Notes: generated from the sequence alone by a model not told the origin. Shown: positions 19,161 to 27,489, counted from the first letter of the stretch. The stretch: 64,000 nucleotides of DNA from Actinomycetes bacterium (GCA_023443125.1 JAEZVO010000071.1:1-64000); one strand, 5' to 3'. A program made the numbers and translations.

Positions 19161-20219
19161 TCAGGACGGGTCAGAGCGGGCGAATGCGGATTCGCCGATG
19201 CGCAAGAGCGCCTCGCGGATGAGTCGGGCACGCTGCTCGCCAACGCCGTCGATCTCCATGAGCTGGGCCCTGCTGGCGGTGAGGAGCTCCTGCAGCGAGT
19301 GTTGCGGAAGCAGGAGGTCGACGACGCCCGCGGGCAGGCGGCCGATCGTCGTCAATGCGCGGTAGCCGTACGCGGTGAGGTGCTGCTCCAAATGGACAGC
19401 ATGGCCGAAGCCCATGCGTTCCGCGATGAGGTGGTGCCCGAGGAGCTCTTCGGGGGTGAAGTTCTGCAGACTGTCGAGCTGGAATTCCGACGGGGTCTCG
19501 AGGTTGTGGGCGTAGTCCTTTGTGAGCAGCTCGGCGAGATCGTTGAGCGGGGCGGCGAGCTCCGCGTGCTGCATGGCGAGCAGGCGTCCTTCGACGCCCA
19601 GGATGGTGATGTTGAAGTCCATCTCGGCGGAGAGGCGTCGGGCCAGCTCGTAACGGTGCGCGACCGCGGTGAGGTCGCGGACGGTCACCTGGTTCGCCAC
19701 TTCGAGGGCGGTGAGCTGGTCGACGGTTTCCTCCAGCCGCTGCACGACGCTGTTCAGGGCGCCGAGGGTCTGCGTGCCGCGGCTGATGACGTCGCCGGCT
19801 TTTTCGACGACGTGTCGGCGCCCGTTGATGAACAGCGAGACGGTGCCCATCGACGCAGAGACGCTGATCACGGGCACGCCGGCGGCCTGCGCGGTGCGGT
19901 CGGCTGAGCGGTGGCGGGTGCCGGTTTCGGCGGTGGGGAGATCGCCGGGGGGCACCATGTGTACGCCTGCTGCGACGATGCGGGTGAGGTCGTTGCTGAG
20001 GATGATGGCGCCGTCGAGCTTGGCGAGCTCGCGCAGCGCCTGGGCGGAGAAGTCGACGTCGATCTTGAACCCGCCCGACGACACCTTCTGCACCTGCCGG
20101 TTGTTGCCCATGACAATGAGCGCGCCGGTGCGGCCATGGAGAATGCGGTCAATACCTTCGCGCAGCGGTGTGCCTGGAGCGAGCTGCTTCAGGTAGCGCT
20201 GCAACATGGATCGAGACAC
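19161..20219 (-). CDS. disA: DNA integrity scanning protein / diadenylate cyclase
   Basis: Makes c-di-AMP from two ATP and scans DNA for branched structures. The N-terminal DAC domain shows the DGAIILS motif near residue 70 and the GTRHRSADR motif near 100, both required for catalysis. A helical linker and C-terminal helix-hairpin-helix motifs (LMEIDGVGEQRARLIREAL near 320) follow. From GTG 20219 (AGGAGGGG upstream) the product is 352 residues, matching the family; a longer reading to 20309 is not supported. radA, its usual neighbour, is 3.6 kb away here. The gene ends only 15 bases before the TPP riboswitch. Confidence 0.95.
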   Translation of the reverse strand: MSRSMLQRYLKQLAPGTPLREGIDRILHGRTGALIVMGNNRQVQKVSSGGFKIDVDFSAQALRELAKLDGAIILSNDLTRIVAAGVHMVPPGDLPTAETGTRHRSADRTAQAAGVPVISVSASMGTVSLFINGRRHVVEKAGDVISRGTQTLGALNSVVQRLEETVDQLTALEVANQVTVRDLTAVAHRYELARRLSAEMDFNITILGVEGRLLAMQHAELAAPLNDLAELLTKDYAHNLETPSEFQLDSLQNFTPEELLGHHLIAERMGFGHAVHLEQHLTAYGYRALTTIGRLPAGVVDLLLPQHSLQELLTASRAQLMEIDGVGEQRARLIREALLRIGESAFARSDPS

Positions 20220-20342
20220 GGGCCCCTCCTCGTGGGATACGCACCAGGATACTGAACACTCCTCATTTGCCTGTAGCGAACGCACCGTGATTTCGCGGTG
20301 GTGGTCCATACGATGGCATCAGGTACGTGTGAAAGGACAGCC

Positions 20343-21083
20343 ATGACAGACACCATCGCTGCGCTGCGGGAAGGCGAGACGGTGACCGAGCGTCGCCACG
20401 CCGCGCTCGAGCTCGGAACCACCCACACCGACGGGGTGGTGGACGTGTTGATCGAACGGCTGCGTGTGGAGCCCGACGGACACGTGCGCGAAGACATCAC
20501 CTGGGCGCTCGTGCAGCATGCCGACGAGGCCGAGGCGCAGCTGTTGGAACTGCTCGTCAGCGACACCCCGCACGACCGCTTCTCCGGAGCACACGTGCTC
20601 AGCAAGATTGGCAACCCGGCGCACTTCGAGAAGGTATCCCCGCTGGTGCTCGACGAGCACCCCGACGTGGCGCTCAAGGCCTACCGGGCTGCGGCGAACA
20701 CCGGCGGTGCGCGGGCCGCGTCGGTGTTGGGCAAGCGGCTGGGCGATGGCGACGGATGGCAGCGCGACGCCTTGTCAGACGCGTTCCGAAAGCTCGGTGA
20801 GGCTGGTGTTCCGGTGCTTGTCGAGGCGCTCGGCAGTGACGATGCCGACGTGCGTGACCACGCCGTCGAGGCGCTCGGATACCTGGGTGAGCACGCTGCC
20901 GGGGCGACGGATGCCGTCGAAGAGCGCGTGGCCGATGATCACGAGCCCGTGCGGTTGACGGCGGTGTCGACGTTGGGGCAGCTGGGCGAGGCAGCCGTGC
21001 CGGCGCTGGAACGCGTCGCGGCCGGTGGCGATGCCGTGTTGGCGGCGTTGGCGAAGCGGTTCCTCGCGGCGCTGCAGGGGTGA
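20343..21083 (+). CDS. HEAT-repeat protein
   Basis: A 246-residue all-helical protein built of repeated HEAT/armadillo-like units such as VREDITWALVQHADEAEAQLLE, DVRDHAVEALGYLG and PVRLTAVSTLGQLGEAAVPALE. Such solenoids usually bind other proteins; no catalytic residues are seen. The start is ATG 20343, with GAAAGGA upstream, divergent from disA. It lies immediately outside the segment bounded by radA 3'-end copies. The true partner is unknown. Confidence 0.8.
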   Translation: MTDTIAALREGETVTERRHAALELGTTHTDGVVDVLIERLRVEPDGHVREDITWALVQHADEAEAQLLELLVSDTPHDRFSGAHVLSKIGNPAHFEKVSPLVLDEHPDVALKAYRAAANTGGARAASVLGKRLGDGDGWQRDALSDAFRKLGEAGVPVLVEALGSDDADVRDHAVEALGYLGEHAAGATDAVEERVADDHEPVRLTAVSTLGQLGEAAVPALERVAAGGDAVLAALAKRFLAALQG

Positions 21084-21112
21084 GCTGAGGCGTGCTGCGC
21101 GTGGGTGCTACT

Positions 21113-21145
21113 CTCGCGTGCCGCACGGCGCAGGTCGAGCACGCC
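21113..21145 (-). repeat. Remnant copy of the radA 3' end
   Basis: The minus strand reads GVLDLRRAARE, identical in protein to the last eleven residues of RadA (encoded at 23819-23851, same orientation). Over 33 bases there are four differences, and all four fall at third codon positions. The copy lacks the stop codon and any upstream radA sequence. It marks one border of a 2.7 kb segment whose other border is the real radA 3' end. Confidence 0.7.
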
Positions 21146-21195
21146 GCATGAGGCGAGGTAACATCGTCCCGTGCATCAGAGATACCGGATCGTCG

Positions 21196-21606
21196 GTGGT
21201 TGAGCACCAAATCCAGCGTTGGGCGTCGTCAAAAGCCGAGGAGCTGCCGGCGACGATGCTCACTCATCCCTTCGGCCCGTCCTGGGACGTCTGGAAGGTG
21301 CGCGGCAAGGTGTTTGCGCTGCTCAGTGAGCACGACGGCGAGCCCATCGTGAATCTCAAGGCGAGCCCCGACGACGTCCTCGCGCTCGTCGCGGAGTATG
21401 AGCAGATCACGGTGGGCTACCACATGAACAAGCGCCACTGGATCAGCCTGCGCCCGGGTGACCAGCTCGACGAGCGGCACGTCCACGAACTCGTCGTCGA
21501 GTCCTATTTGCTCGTCGTCGAAGGCCTGCCGCGTAAGGACCGCCCGGTGGACATCGAACGATTTGCGCCGTTTGAGCGCGCCGACGAGGACGGTCTGCGC
21601 CCCTGA
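21196..21606 (+). CDS. MmcQ/YjbR family protein
   Basis: A small protein of about 136 residues with the YjbR-like signatures: WKVRGKVFALL near residue 33, NLKASPDDVLALV near 51 and the C-terminal GYHMNKRHWISL near 75. The fold is a DNA-binding-like CyaY type, but the function of the family is unsettled. The start is uncertain: GTG 21196 gives a family-sized protein, while ATG 21148, right beside the radA remnant, would add 16 residues. It is the first gene of the segment between the radA copies. Confidence 0.72.
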   Translation: MVEHQIQRWASSKAEELPATMLTHPFGPSWDVWKVRGKVFALLSEHDGEPIVNLKASPDDVLALVAEYEQITVGYHMNKRHWISLRPGDQLDERHVHELVVESYLLVVEGLPRKDRPVDIERFAPFERADEDGLRP

Positions 21607-21686
21607 ACATCGTCGTCAAGTGGTGCAACGCTGAGCGGGGCGAAGTGGCCGCGGTTGCTGGTGCGTCTGTCATCGGCTGTCCTCCA

Positions 21687-21730
21687 TCTCCCGTGCCGTA
21701 CCATTCGTGTACGGCATCGACAGTGGGAGA
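21687..21730. repeat. Small hairpin before a short hypothetical gene
   Basis: TGCCGTAC (21694-21701) and GTACGGCA (21709-21716) form a perfect 8-base stem with a 7-base loop, enclosed by TCTCCC and GGGAGA. It lies just before the GTG at 21736. It could be a terminator for the upstream gene or an operator; nothing decides between these. Confidence 0.45.
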
Positions 21731-21735
21731 CTCTC

Positions 21736-21891
21736 GTGAAGACCAAGGCCATCGGCATCCTCACCACCCAACACATCGATGACCCTCCCGGCCTACTGCG
21801 CGAACAGACGGAGCCGTGCCACGCGGGCATCATCTGGGACGTGCACCTGGATGCGAAGCTCGACGTCGAGTTCCGTCGCAGGCAGGGGTGA
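21736..21891 (+). CDS. Short hypothetical protein
   Basis: A possible 51-residue protein from GTG 21736, starting MKTKAIGILTTQHIDDPPG. I do not recognise it. It is short and soluble, without obvious motifs, and a ribosome site is not clear. It ends five bases before the following membrane protein gene, which makes a two-gene unit plausible. It may instead be a fragment of a larger lost gene. Confidence 0.35.
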   Translation: MKTKAIGILTTQHIDDPPGLLREQTEPCHAGIIWDVHLDAKLDVEFRRRQG

Positions 21892-21896
21892 CGGGC

Positions 21897-22184
21897 ATGC
21901 TATTGATCGTGGGGCGTGTGATCGCCGTCCTGTTCGCCTGTATCGCCGCGTTCCAGTTCGTGACGGCGTTCCTGACGGAGCAGTGGCAGTGTTGGGTCGC
22001 CGGCGGAGGGCTGCTAGTGACTGCTTGGGGATGGTGGTGCTTGGGCGGAGTTTGGCGAGAGGCGACGCTCACCCAGCCCCGTCAAGCAGGAAGCGTGCTG
22101 CTGGGGAAGGGAGCAGCAAGGTGGGCCCTCGTCGCATTGGCGGGCATCGTCGTTGCCGTGATCGCGATGTCGACACTGGGCTAA
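21897..22184 (+). CDS. Small three-helix membrane protein
   Basis: A 95-residue hydrophobic protein from ATG 21897, with predicted membrane segments at about 3-24, 34-54 and 74-93. The middle stretch has several Trp (WGWWCLGGVW). There is a purine-rich AGGGGTGA upstream. No family is recognised. It sits in the 2.7 kb segment between the radA 3'-end copies and points toward the oppositely oriented WXG-like pair. Confidence 0.6.
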   Translation: MLLIVGRVIAVLFACIAAFQFVTAFLTEQWQCWVAGGGLLVTAWGWWCLGGVWREATLTQPRQAGSVLLGKGAARWALVALAGIVVAVIAMSTLG

Positions 22185-22241
22185 GCACGTTCGCGGAGTC
22201 ACGAGGATCGACGCACGGCTCGCCGGGCGGCGAGCAACCGC

Positions 22242-22652
22242 TCAGCGTTCGAAGGCCTGCAGTGCTCGGCGAACGGCTTCGCCCGTCTCGCCTGAAGAGG
22301 TCAGTCGCTCATGCATCTGTCGTGCTCGAGTTTTGAGTTCCTCGAGCTCCTCCTCGTCCATCGCGGCCCGCGCTGACGCCACTCGCTCCTCGGTGCGTTC
22401 TGCTCCGGTGCTGAACTGGTCGCGAAAGGCGCGGTGCTCCATGAGCTCTGTGAACCCCAGCCGTCCCGCGCGCGCCTGCCCGATGCGTTCGGCAAGCTCG
22501 GGGTCTCTCGTTTGTTCCGCTAGCGTGTTCAGAGCCAGATCCATTGCCGCCATCAGGCTCCGGTCGTGCCCGACGAGCTGGGCGAAGGGATGATCATCAC
22601 TCAGTCCGGTGCGGCTGCTTCCGCTCGGCGTGTGCTGTGGGTCATTCACCAT
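22242..22652 (-). CDS. Small helical protein paired with the WXG-like gene
   Basis: A 136-residue soluble, charged, mostly helical protein (Glu/Arg/Ala rich from about residue 60 on) with no named domain that I recognise. Its ATG at 22652 overlaps the end of the WXG-like gene by eleven bases, so the two are co-translated. It may be a partner or chaperone of that protein, but this is inference from gene order only. Confidence 0.65.
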   Translation of the reverse strand: MVNDPQHTPSGSSRTGLSDDHPFAQLVGHDRSLMAAMDLALNTLAEQTRDPELAERIGQARAGRLGFTELMEHRAFRDQFSTGAERTEERVASARAAMDEEELEELKTRARQMHERLTSSGETGEAVRRALQAFER

Positions 22653-23724
22653 TGGGCATCTCCAACTGTTCGATCGAGCCGATGCGTGAGCATGCGCCGG
22701 CAACGACGCCTGCAAAAAGCAGTGCTGCGCTGACGGTCGCTCCTTGGACGGTGAGCACGGTGCCCCACACTCCGAGCGCGGCTTCGAGCATTGCCACCAG
22801 GGACGTAGTCATCGCGGCCGCTGCGGGCGCACCAACCACGCTGGCGGACGCCACAGCAATAGCGGCAGCAAGGATTGCGGCACCGGCGACGATGTCCGCA
22901 AGCAGGCCCAGCAGAGCGCCGACTCCCTTGGCGGTGAGATGCATGCCTTGGGCCAACGTTCTGTATTGCCTGCCGATCTCCGTCAGGCCCGGCTCCTGCT
23001 CGGTGTGCGCTTCGGCCAACCTGCGGAACCAGGATTCGGCGGAGCGGGCCGCGTCGCCCTCCCAGCCGCGCATCAGCACGGCGCAGTCATCGGTGGTCAC
23101 GGTGCCCATCTGGGTCCAGTAGGCGCCGGTGTTCGTGAAAGCGTTCCCTGCCTTCGCGACTTGGTCCCAGTCACCGGCGAATTGGGCAACTGCCCAGTCC
23201 AAGGGGTTCGTCCCGATGGTCCACTCGAGGACCTTCATCGCCCAATATGTGGGGGAGACGAAGGATCCACCGAACTCCATCATCATGATCGCCCAGTCGG
23301 GGATACCTTCGAAGTTTTCGGCTGGCGGGATCTCGTGCGCGGGGAGAGAAGTGCCATAGTCGGCGGCGGTGCCGTGGTCGGCCAGCGGCTCGCTGCTAGA
23401 TGCGTCGCCGATGTCGGCGAAGAGATCTGCTACACCGACGAGGTGGTCCTCCTCGGTCGAGTCGTATCGCTCCTGCACAGCATCCAAGGCGTCACGGGCT
23501 GCCTCGAGGAGCTGTTTGCCGCGCTGGATGTTGCGTTCCGTGTGTTCCACGAAGTCCTGATGGCCGCCCAAGGCCAGCATCCAAATACGTCCGTCAGCTT
23601 GCTTTAGCGTTCCTGGACCTGATTCTACGTATCCGAGTGCGTGGTTCGTCGATGTCGCAAGATCCTCAAACCGGCGTGCTGCAGCGCCGACATGGGTTGT
23701 TGGCTCGAGGCGGAAGTCCGTCAT
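22642..23724 (-). CDS. WXG/ESX-like protein with C-terminal hydrophobic region
   Basis: A 360-residue protein. The first half is helical and begins MTDFRLEPTTHVGAAARRFEDL, resembling the helical hairpin of type VII secretion substrates. A WEG tripeptide lies in MRGWEGDAARSAESWF near residue 218, at a helix-helix turn, as in WXG proteins. Residues 265-345 hold strongly hydrophobic Ala/Val-rich segments. No toxin domain is visible at the C-terminus and no ESX machinery is in the window. A type VII-linked or surface-associated role is inferred, not shown. It is transcribed with the small gene downstream. Confidence 0.6.
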   Translation of the reverse strand: MTDFRLEPTTHVGAAARRFEDLATSTNHALGYVESGPGTLKQADGRIWMLALGGHQDFVEHTERNIQRGKQLLEAARDALDAVQERYDSTEEDHLVGVADLFADIGDASSSEPLADHGTAADYGTSLPAHEIPPAENFEGIPDWAIMMMEFGGSFVSPTYWAMKVLEWTIGTNPLDWAVAQFAGDWDQVAKAGNAFTNTGAYWTQMGTVTTDDCAVLMRGWEGDAARSAESWFRRLAEAHTEQEPGLTEIGRQYRTLAQGMHLTAKGVGALLGLLADIVAGAAILAAAIAVASASVVGAPAAAAMTTSLVAMLEAALGVWGTVLTVQGATVSAALLFAGVVAGACSRIGSIEQLEMPNGE

Positions 23725-23815
23725 CGTTGCGCCCTTTCGTGTGAGTGCACAGGACTGTAGTGCAGCGTAGGGTCACCGGCTCCTGTCGAGCACAGCACCG
23801 TTGCCCGGGGGAGGG

Positions 23816-25201
23816 CTACTCGCGCGCCGCGCGGCGAAGGTCGAGTACGCCGAGCGCGTCGTGAAGGGTGGGCACTTCCACGACCTTGAGGTTGCCGAGC
23901 TTGGGCACGCGGGCGGTGACGTCGCGGGAGCCTTTCGGGACGAGCGCGAGCTCGAAGCCGAGCCGGGCTGCTTCGGCGAGCCGCCGCTCGGTGCCAGGAA
24001 CTCGTCGGAGATCTCCTGCCAGGCCCACCTCGCCGAGTGCAATAACGCGTCGCGGGTGCTGGCGGTCGAGTGCTGCGGAGGCGACGGCGATGGCGACGGC
24101 GAGATCGACGGATGGGTCGGTGACGCGGGCGCCGCCCACCGTCGAGACGTACACGTCGTTGCCGAACAGCGGCAAGCGGGCTTTGCGTTCGAGCACGGCG
24201 AGCACCATCGCCATGCGGGACCCGTCGAGCCCGTGCGTGGTGCGGCGCGGGTTTTTCTCGTTGGTGGATTGTGCGACCAGGGCCTGCACCTCTGCCAGCA
24301 GCGGGCGGCGGCCCTCCATCGTGACCGTCACGCACGTGCCGGGCGTGGGCTCCTCATGGCGGGTGGTGAACAGCCCGGACGGATCTGGCACCTCGACGAT
24401 GCCCGACTCATCCATTTCGAAGCAGCCGACCTCGTCGGCGGGCCCGAAACGGTTCTTCGTGGCGCGGACCATGCGGAACCCCGAGTGGCGGTCGCCTTCG
24501 AACGACAACACCACGTCGACGAGGTGCTCCATGGTGCGTGGGCCGGCGATGGACCCGTCTTTGGTGACGTGCCCGACGATGATCACCGCGATGTTTTCGC
24601 GTTTGGCAACGCGCGCGAGGGCGCCGGTGACCTCGCGCACCTGCGACGGGCCGCCGGGTACGCCGTCGGCTTCGGCGGTGGTGATGGTTTGCACTGAGTC
24701 GATGACGACGAGGCTGGGGGAGACCTCTTCGATGTGGCCGAGCACGGTGCCGAGGTCGGATTCGGAAGCGAGGTAGAGATCGTCAACGATGGTGCCCGTG
24801 CGCTCGGCGCGCAGCTTCACCTGCGAGGCTGACTCTTCGCCGGAGATATACAACGTGGTGCGCTGAGCCGACGCCCACTTGGCCGCGACGTCGAGCAGCA
24901 GCGTCGATTTTCCGACGCCCGGCTCGCCGGCGAGCAAGATGACAGCGCCTGGGACGAGCCCGTCGCCGAGGACGCGGTCGAGCTCGCCGATCATCGTCGG
25001 GTAACGTTTGGCCGACTCCATAGGCACCTGCGAGATGGGCAGCGCCTTCGCCGCGGGAGTGTGCGCGGCTACCTCGCGCAGCTTTGGCGCACCCCGCTCC
25101 ACGACGGACCCCCAGGCCTGGCACTCTCCGCACCGGCCGACCCATCGCGTCGACGTCCAACCGCACTCTGTGCACTGGTAGCTGTCTTGCTTCTTCGCCA
25201 T
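23816..25201 (-). CDS. radA: DNA repair protein RadA (Sms)
   Basis: RecA-like branch-migration ATPase that helps process recombination intermediates. It has an N-terminal C4 zinc finger (CTECGWTSTRWVGRCGEC, residues 9-26) and Walker A GEPGVGKST near 92. The RadA-specific KNRFG motif lies near 246, and a C-terminal Lon-protease-like domain follows. Length is 461, normal. The last eleven residues are encoded a second time, without the rest of the gene, at 21113-21145. The ATG at 25201 has no close upstream neighbour; a large inverted repeat lies 74 bases upstream of it. Confidence 0.95.
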   Translation of the reverse strand: MAKKQDSYQCTECGWTSTRWVGRCGECQAWGSVVERGAPKLREVAAHTPAAKALPISQVPMESAKRYPTMIGELDRVLGDGLVPGAVILLAGEPGVGKSTLLLDVAAKWASAQRTTLYISGEESASQVKLRAERTGTIVDDLYLASESDLGTVLGHIEEVSPSLVVIDSVQTITTAEADGVPGGPSQVREVTGALARVAKRENIAVIIVGHVTKDGSIAGPRTMEHLVDVVLSFEGDRHSGFRMVRATKNRFGPADEVGCFEMDESGIVEVPDPSGLFTTRHEEPTPGTCVTVTMEGRRPLLAEVQALVAQSTNEKNPRRTTHGLDGSRMAMVLAVLERKARLPLFGNDVYVSTVGGARVTDPSVDLAVAIAVASAALDRQHPRRVIALGEVGLAGDLRRVPGTERRLAEAARLGFELALVPKGSRDVTARVPKLGNLKVVEVPTLHDALGVLDLRRAARE

Positions 25202-25274
25202 GCCAGCAACCTACCCGCTACCTCTGACAAAACCCGCCGACGCCGTCGTCGCCCCGGTGTCCCCAACTGGGCAG

Positions 25275-25387
25275 AGGTAACCTGTGCGGCTTAGTCCCGG
25301 AACATGTGTCACTTGCCTCGGTGGAGCGCGCCGTCGTCGGGAGGCAGGTGACACTTGATCCGCTCTGTTGCCGCACAGGTTGCACCT
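25275..25387. repeat. Large nested inverted repeat upstream of radA
   Basis: The outer arms ACCTGTGCGGC (25280-25290) and GCCGCACAGGT (25370-25380) are perfect, extended by AGGT/ACCT at 25275-25278 and 25384-25387. The inner arms GTGTCACTTGCCTC (25306-25319) and GAGGCAGGTGACAC (25341-25354) pair over 14 bases with one G-U. The inner loop is 21 bases (25320-25340). The element fills the gap 25202-25449, which holds no other gene. It could be a structured RNA, a MITE-like element or an operator array. Confidence 0.82.
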
Positions 25388-25449
25388 GCCGGGCGGGGAA
25401 GCCGACGTCGACGCAGCCCGGCCGGGCCCCACAGTCCAGTCGCGGTGGG

Positions 25450-25941
25450 TCAGCCGTGGATGATGAAGTCGGCGCGGCGGAGGGGGCGCTCGTCGCGGAA
25501 GTACCTGCGCTCGGATGGCCACCACGCATCCACCCACCGCTCAGCGAGGCCATCGCCGTCGCGGGCCGAGATGCGGCGTAGGCGCTCCTCCTCGCTGACA
25601 TCAAGCCACAGCGACAGATCCCACCAACGCCCAACGCGCTCCACCACCGCGAGCGCCAACGCAGACACGCCTTCGACGATCACCAGACCCCCAGGAGCGA
25701 CGACGCCAGTGCCCACAGGCGTTGCCGCATCGTGGGGCCACCGTTGGTACGAGGCTTCACGCCCTTCGCGCAGTGGTCGGAGCACTTCGTCGACGAAGCG
25801 CTCGTGTTCCCACGTAGGGGTGCCGGGGCGCGCGAAGTCGTCGAGCGTCACCACCTGGCCGGCGTATTGCCGCGCCAATTGCTGAGCCAGCGACGACTTC
25901 CCGCTCGCCCCGAAGCCGTCGACAGCGACGATGAACGTCAG
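25450..25941 (-). CDS. Uridine kinase-like P-loop NTPase, apparently with a CUG start
   Basis: Small P-loop kinase of the uridine kinase/ATPase type found in actinobacteria. The frame reads (M)TFIVAVDGFGASGKSS, giving strand 1 and Walker A. VTLDDFARP, VIVEGVSAL and LWLDVSEEERLRRISARDG follow, all typical. From CTG 25941 it is 163 residues. The first canonical start (TTG 25878) would delete the P-loop, and there is no ATG or GTG just upstream. CTG overlaps the stop of the preceding VOC gene as CTGA, just as ATGA couplings do elsewhere, and GGGCGAGG lies at correct spacing. A base error turning ATGA to CTGA is the main alternative. The substrate is not certain. Confidence 0.75.
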   Translation of the reverse strand: MTFIVAVDGFGASGKSSLAQQLARQYAGQVVTLDDFARPGTPTWEHERFVDEVLRPLREGREASYQRWPHDAATPVGTGVVAPGGLVIVEGVSALALAVVERVGRWWDLSLWLDVSEEERLRRISARDGDGLAERWVDAWWPSERRYFRDERPLRRADFIIHG

Positions 25942-26576
25942 AGAATGACCTCGCCCTTGGTGCCGGATTCGAACCGCACGCGGCTGATGCCGGGCATCGC
26001 ATTCGGCGCGATGAGGTGGAACTCGACGCCGTCGAGAGTGTCCGAAATCTCATGCTGCAGCCACTCGCTCAAGCGCTCGGCTGAACCGGAGACCTCGAAG
26101 CCCTTCAGCGTCACCTCGCCATGCAGGGCGCTGGGGCGCACGTCGGCGTCGGACTTCCACTGGATGAAGAAGGGCAGCTGCGGGTCGGCAATCAGCCCGC
26201 GCACACCGATCTGCAGCCATTCGAGGCGACGACCGTCGGGGAACACGCGCGAACCCTCGACGGCCTTGCGGCCCAGGTGCTCCTCGATGGGGGCGATGTC
26301 GTCGACGCTCACCACCCACGCCATCCAGCCGCCGCCCATGTTGGAACGCGACCGCACGGCCTGCCCGAACGGTGCCTTTTCCGCTGCAGGGTGGTCGAGT
26401 ACCTCCACTACTTCGATGTAGCGAGCGTCCGCGAGGGGGATGATGTGGTTGCGGGTGCCGAACCGGGGATGAACGCCGCCATCCTTGTACTCCGCTCCCA
26501 GTTGCTCAGCGAGACGAGCGGCATCGGCCTCGAGACCATCGGGTCCTGCCGCGAAGATCAAGTGGTCCACGTGCAT
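25938..26576 (-). CDS. VOC (glyoxalase-like) family protein
   Basis: A glyoxalase-like fold protein of 212 residues. It begins MHVDHLIFAAGPDGLEADAA, the usual first beta-alpha unit with a possible metal His (HVDH), and includes GTRNHIIPLADARYIEVVEV near residue 40, typical of the Glyoxalase_3-like subgroup. The substrate is unknown. The ATG at 26576 has GGGGG four bases before it; ATG 26579 is adjacent. It is divergent from the sugar-isomerase-like gene, 115 bases away, and its stop overlaps the kinase start. Confidence 0.78.
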   Translation of the reverse strand: MHVDHLIFAAGPDGLEADAARLAEQLGAEYKDGGVHPRFGTRNHIIPLADARYIEVVEVLDHPAAEKAPFGQAVRSRSNMGGGWMAWVVSVDDIAPIEEHLGRKAVEGSRVFPDGRRLEWLQIGVRGLIADPQLPFFIQWKSDADVRPSALHGEVTLKGFEVSGSAERLSEWLQHEISDTLDGVEFHLIAPNAMPGISRVRFESGTKGEVIL

Positions 26577-26691
26577 CATGCCCCCATTCAACACGACGGG
26601 GCACCGTTCCTCCGAATCGGGGTGCCCCAGCGCTGCTTTGCTTGGGCCCTCGCGGCCGCCGCCAGCCCGGCGGGCCTTGTAGTGTGGAGCC

Positions 26692-27489
26692 GTGAGTATT
26701 CCAACCGTCACGCTGTCGACTACGACGGTGTACCCAGAGAGTTCCGCGAGCGCATTCGAGCTCGCGTCGCAGCTCGGCTACGACGGTGTGGAGCTCATGG
26801 TGGGCATCGACCCGCTGAGCACGGACGTCGAAGCGATTGCCAAGCTCAGCGAGTACCACAAGGTGCCAGTGCTGTCGGTGCATGCCCCGACGTTGATCGT
26901 CACCCCGCAGGTGTGGGGGAGTGATCCGTGGGCGAAGCTCGAGAAGTCAGCTGAGGCGGCCAAGCAGCTGGGGGCTGACGTCGTCGTCGTGCATCCGCCG
27001 TTTCGGTGGCAGCGCGCATACGGCGCGAAGTTTGAGGCGGGCATTCGCCGGCTCAACCAAACCTCGGGGGTGACGTTCGCCGTGGAGAACATGTTCCCGT
27101 GGCGCTCACCGGCGGGCAAGCTGCCCATGTATCTCCCGACGTGGGACCCCACCGATCGCGACTACGACCACCTCACCCTCGACTTCTCACACGCATCGAC
27201 TGCTCAGCTGCAAACCATAGACCTCCTCCACGCATGGGGGAGCAGACTGAAACATGTCCACCTCACCGACGGGCGCGGCTCGTTCAAAGACGAGCACTTG
27301 CTGCCCGGCGAGGGCGACCAGAACGCGTGGGACGTCGTCGAAGAGCTCGGCCGCATGGGCTACGAGGGCCACGTCGTGGTGGAGGTGTCCACCCGTCGCG
27401 CCCGGTCGCGCCACGAGCGCGCAACGATGCTTGCCGACGTGCTCGCCAACACCCGTAAGCACCTCGAGATTGGCAAGGAGCGTCGATGA
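26692..27489 (+). CDS. Sugar phosphate isomerase/epimerase family (AP endonuclease 2-type TIM barrel)
   Basis: A xylose-isomerase-like TIM-barrel protein of 265 residues. Visible pieces are GYDGVELMVG near residue 29, VPVLSVHAP near 58, GADVVVVHPPF near 94, VTFAVENMFP near 123 and HVHLTDGRG near 185. The metal-binding Glu/Asp/His positions of the family are therefore present. The exact reaction is unknown. It overlaps the proline dehydrogenase gene (ATGA), which suggests joint expression but does not define a pathway. Confidence 0.8.
   Translation: MSIPTVTLSTTTVYPESSASAFELASQLGYDGVELMVGIDPLSTDVEAIAKLSEYHKVPVLSVHAPTLIVTPQVWGSDPWAKLEKSAEAAKQLGADVVVVHPPFRWQRAYGAKFEAGIRRLNQTSGVTFAVENMFPWRSPAGKLPMYLPTWDPTDRDYDHLTLDFSHASTAQLQTIDLLHAWGSRLKHVHLTDGRGSFKDEHLLPGEGDQNAWDVVEELGRMGYEGHVVVEVSTRRARSRHERATMLADVLANTRKHLEIGKERR

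Noticed and set aside
19711..20219. disA extended to ATG 20309
   Set aside because: The extra 30 residues are not family-like, and GTG 20219 has AGGAGGGG at good spacing and gives the usual length.
25450..25878. Kinase starting at TTG 25878
   Set aside because: It would lose Walker A, which is clearly encoded just upstream in the same frame.
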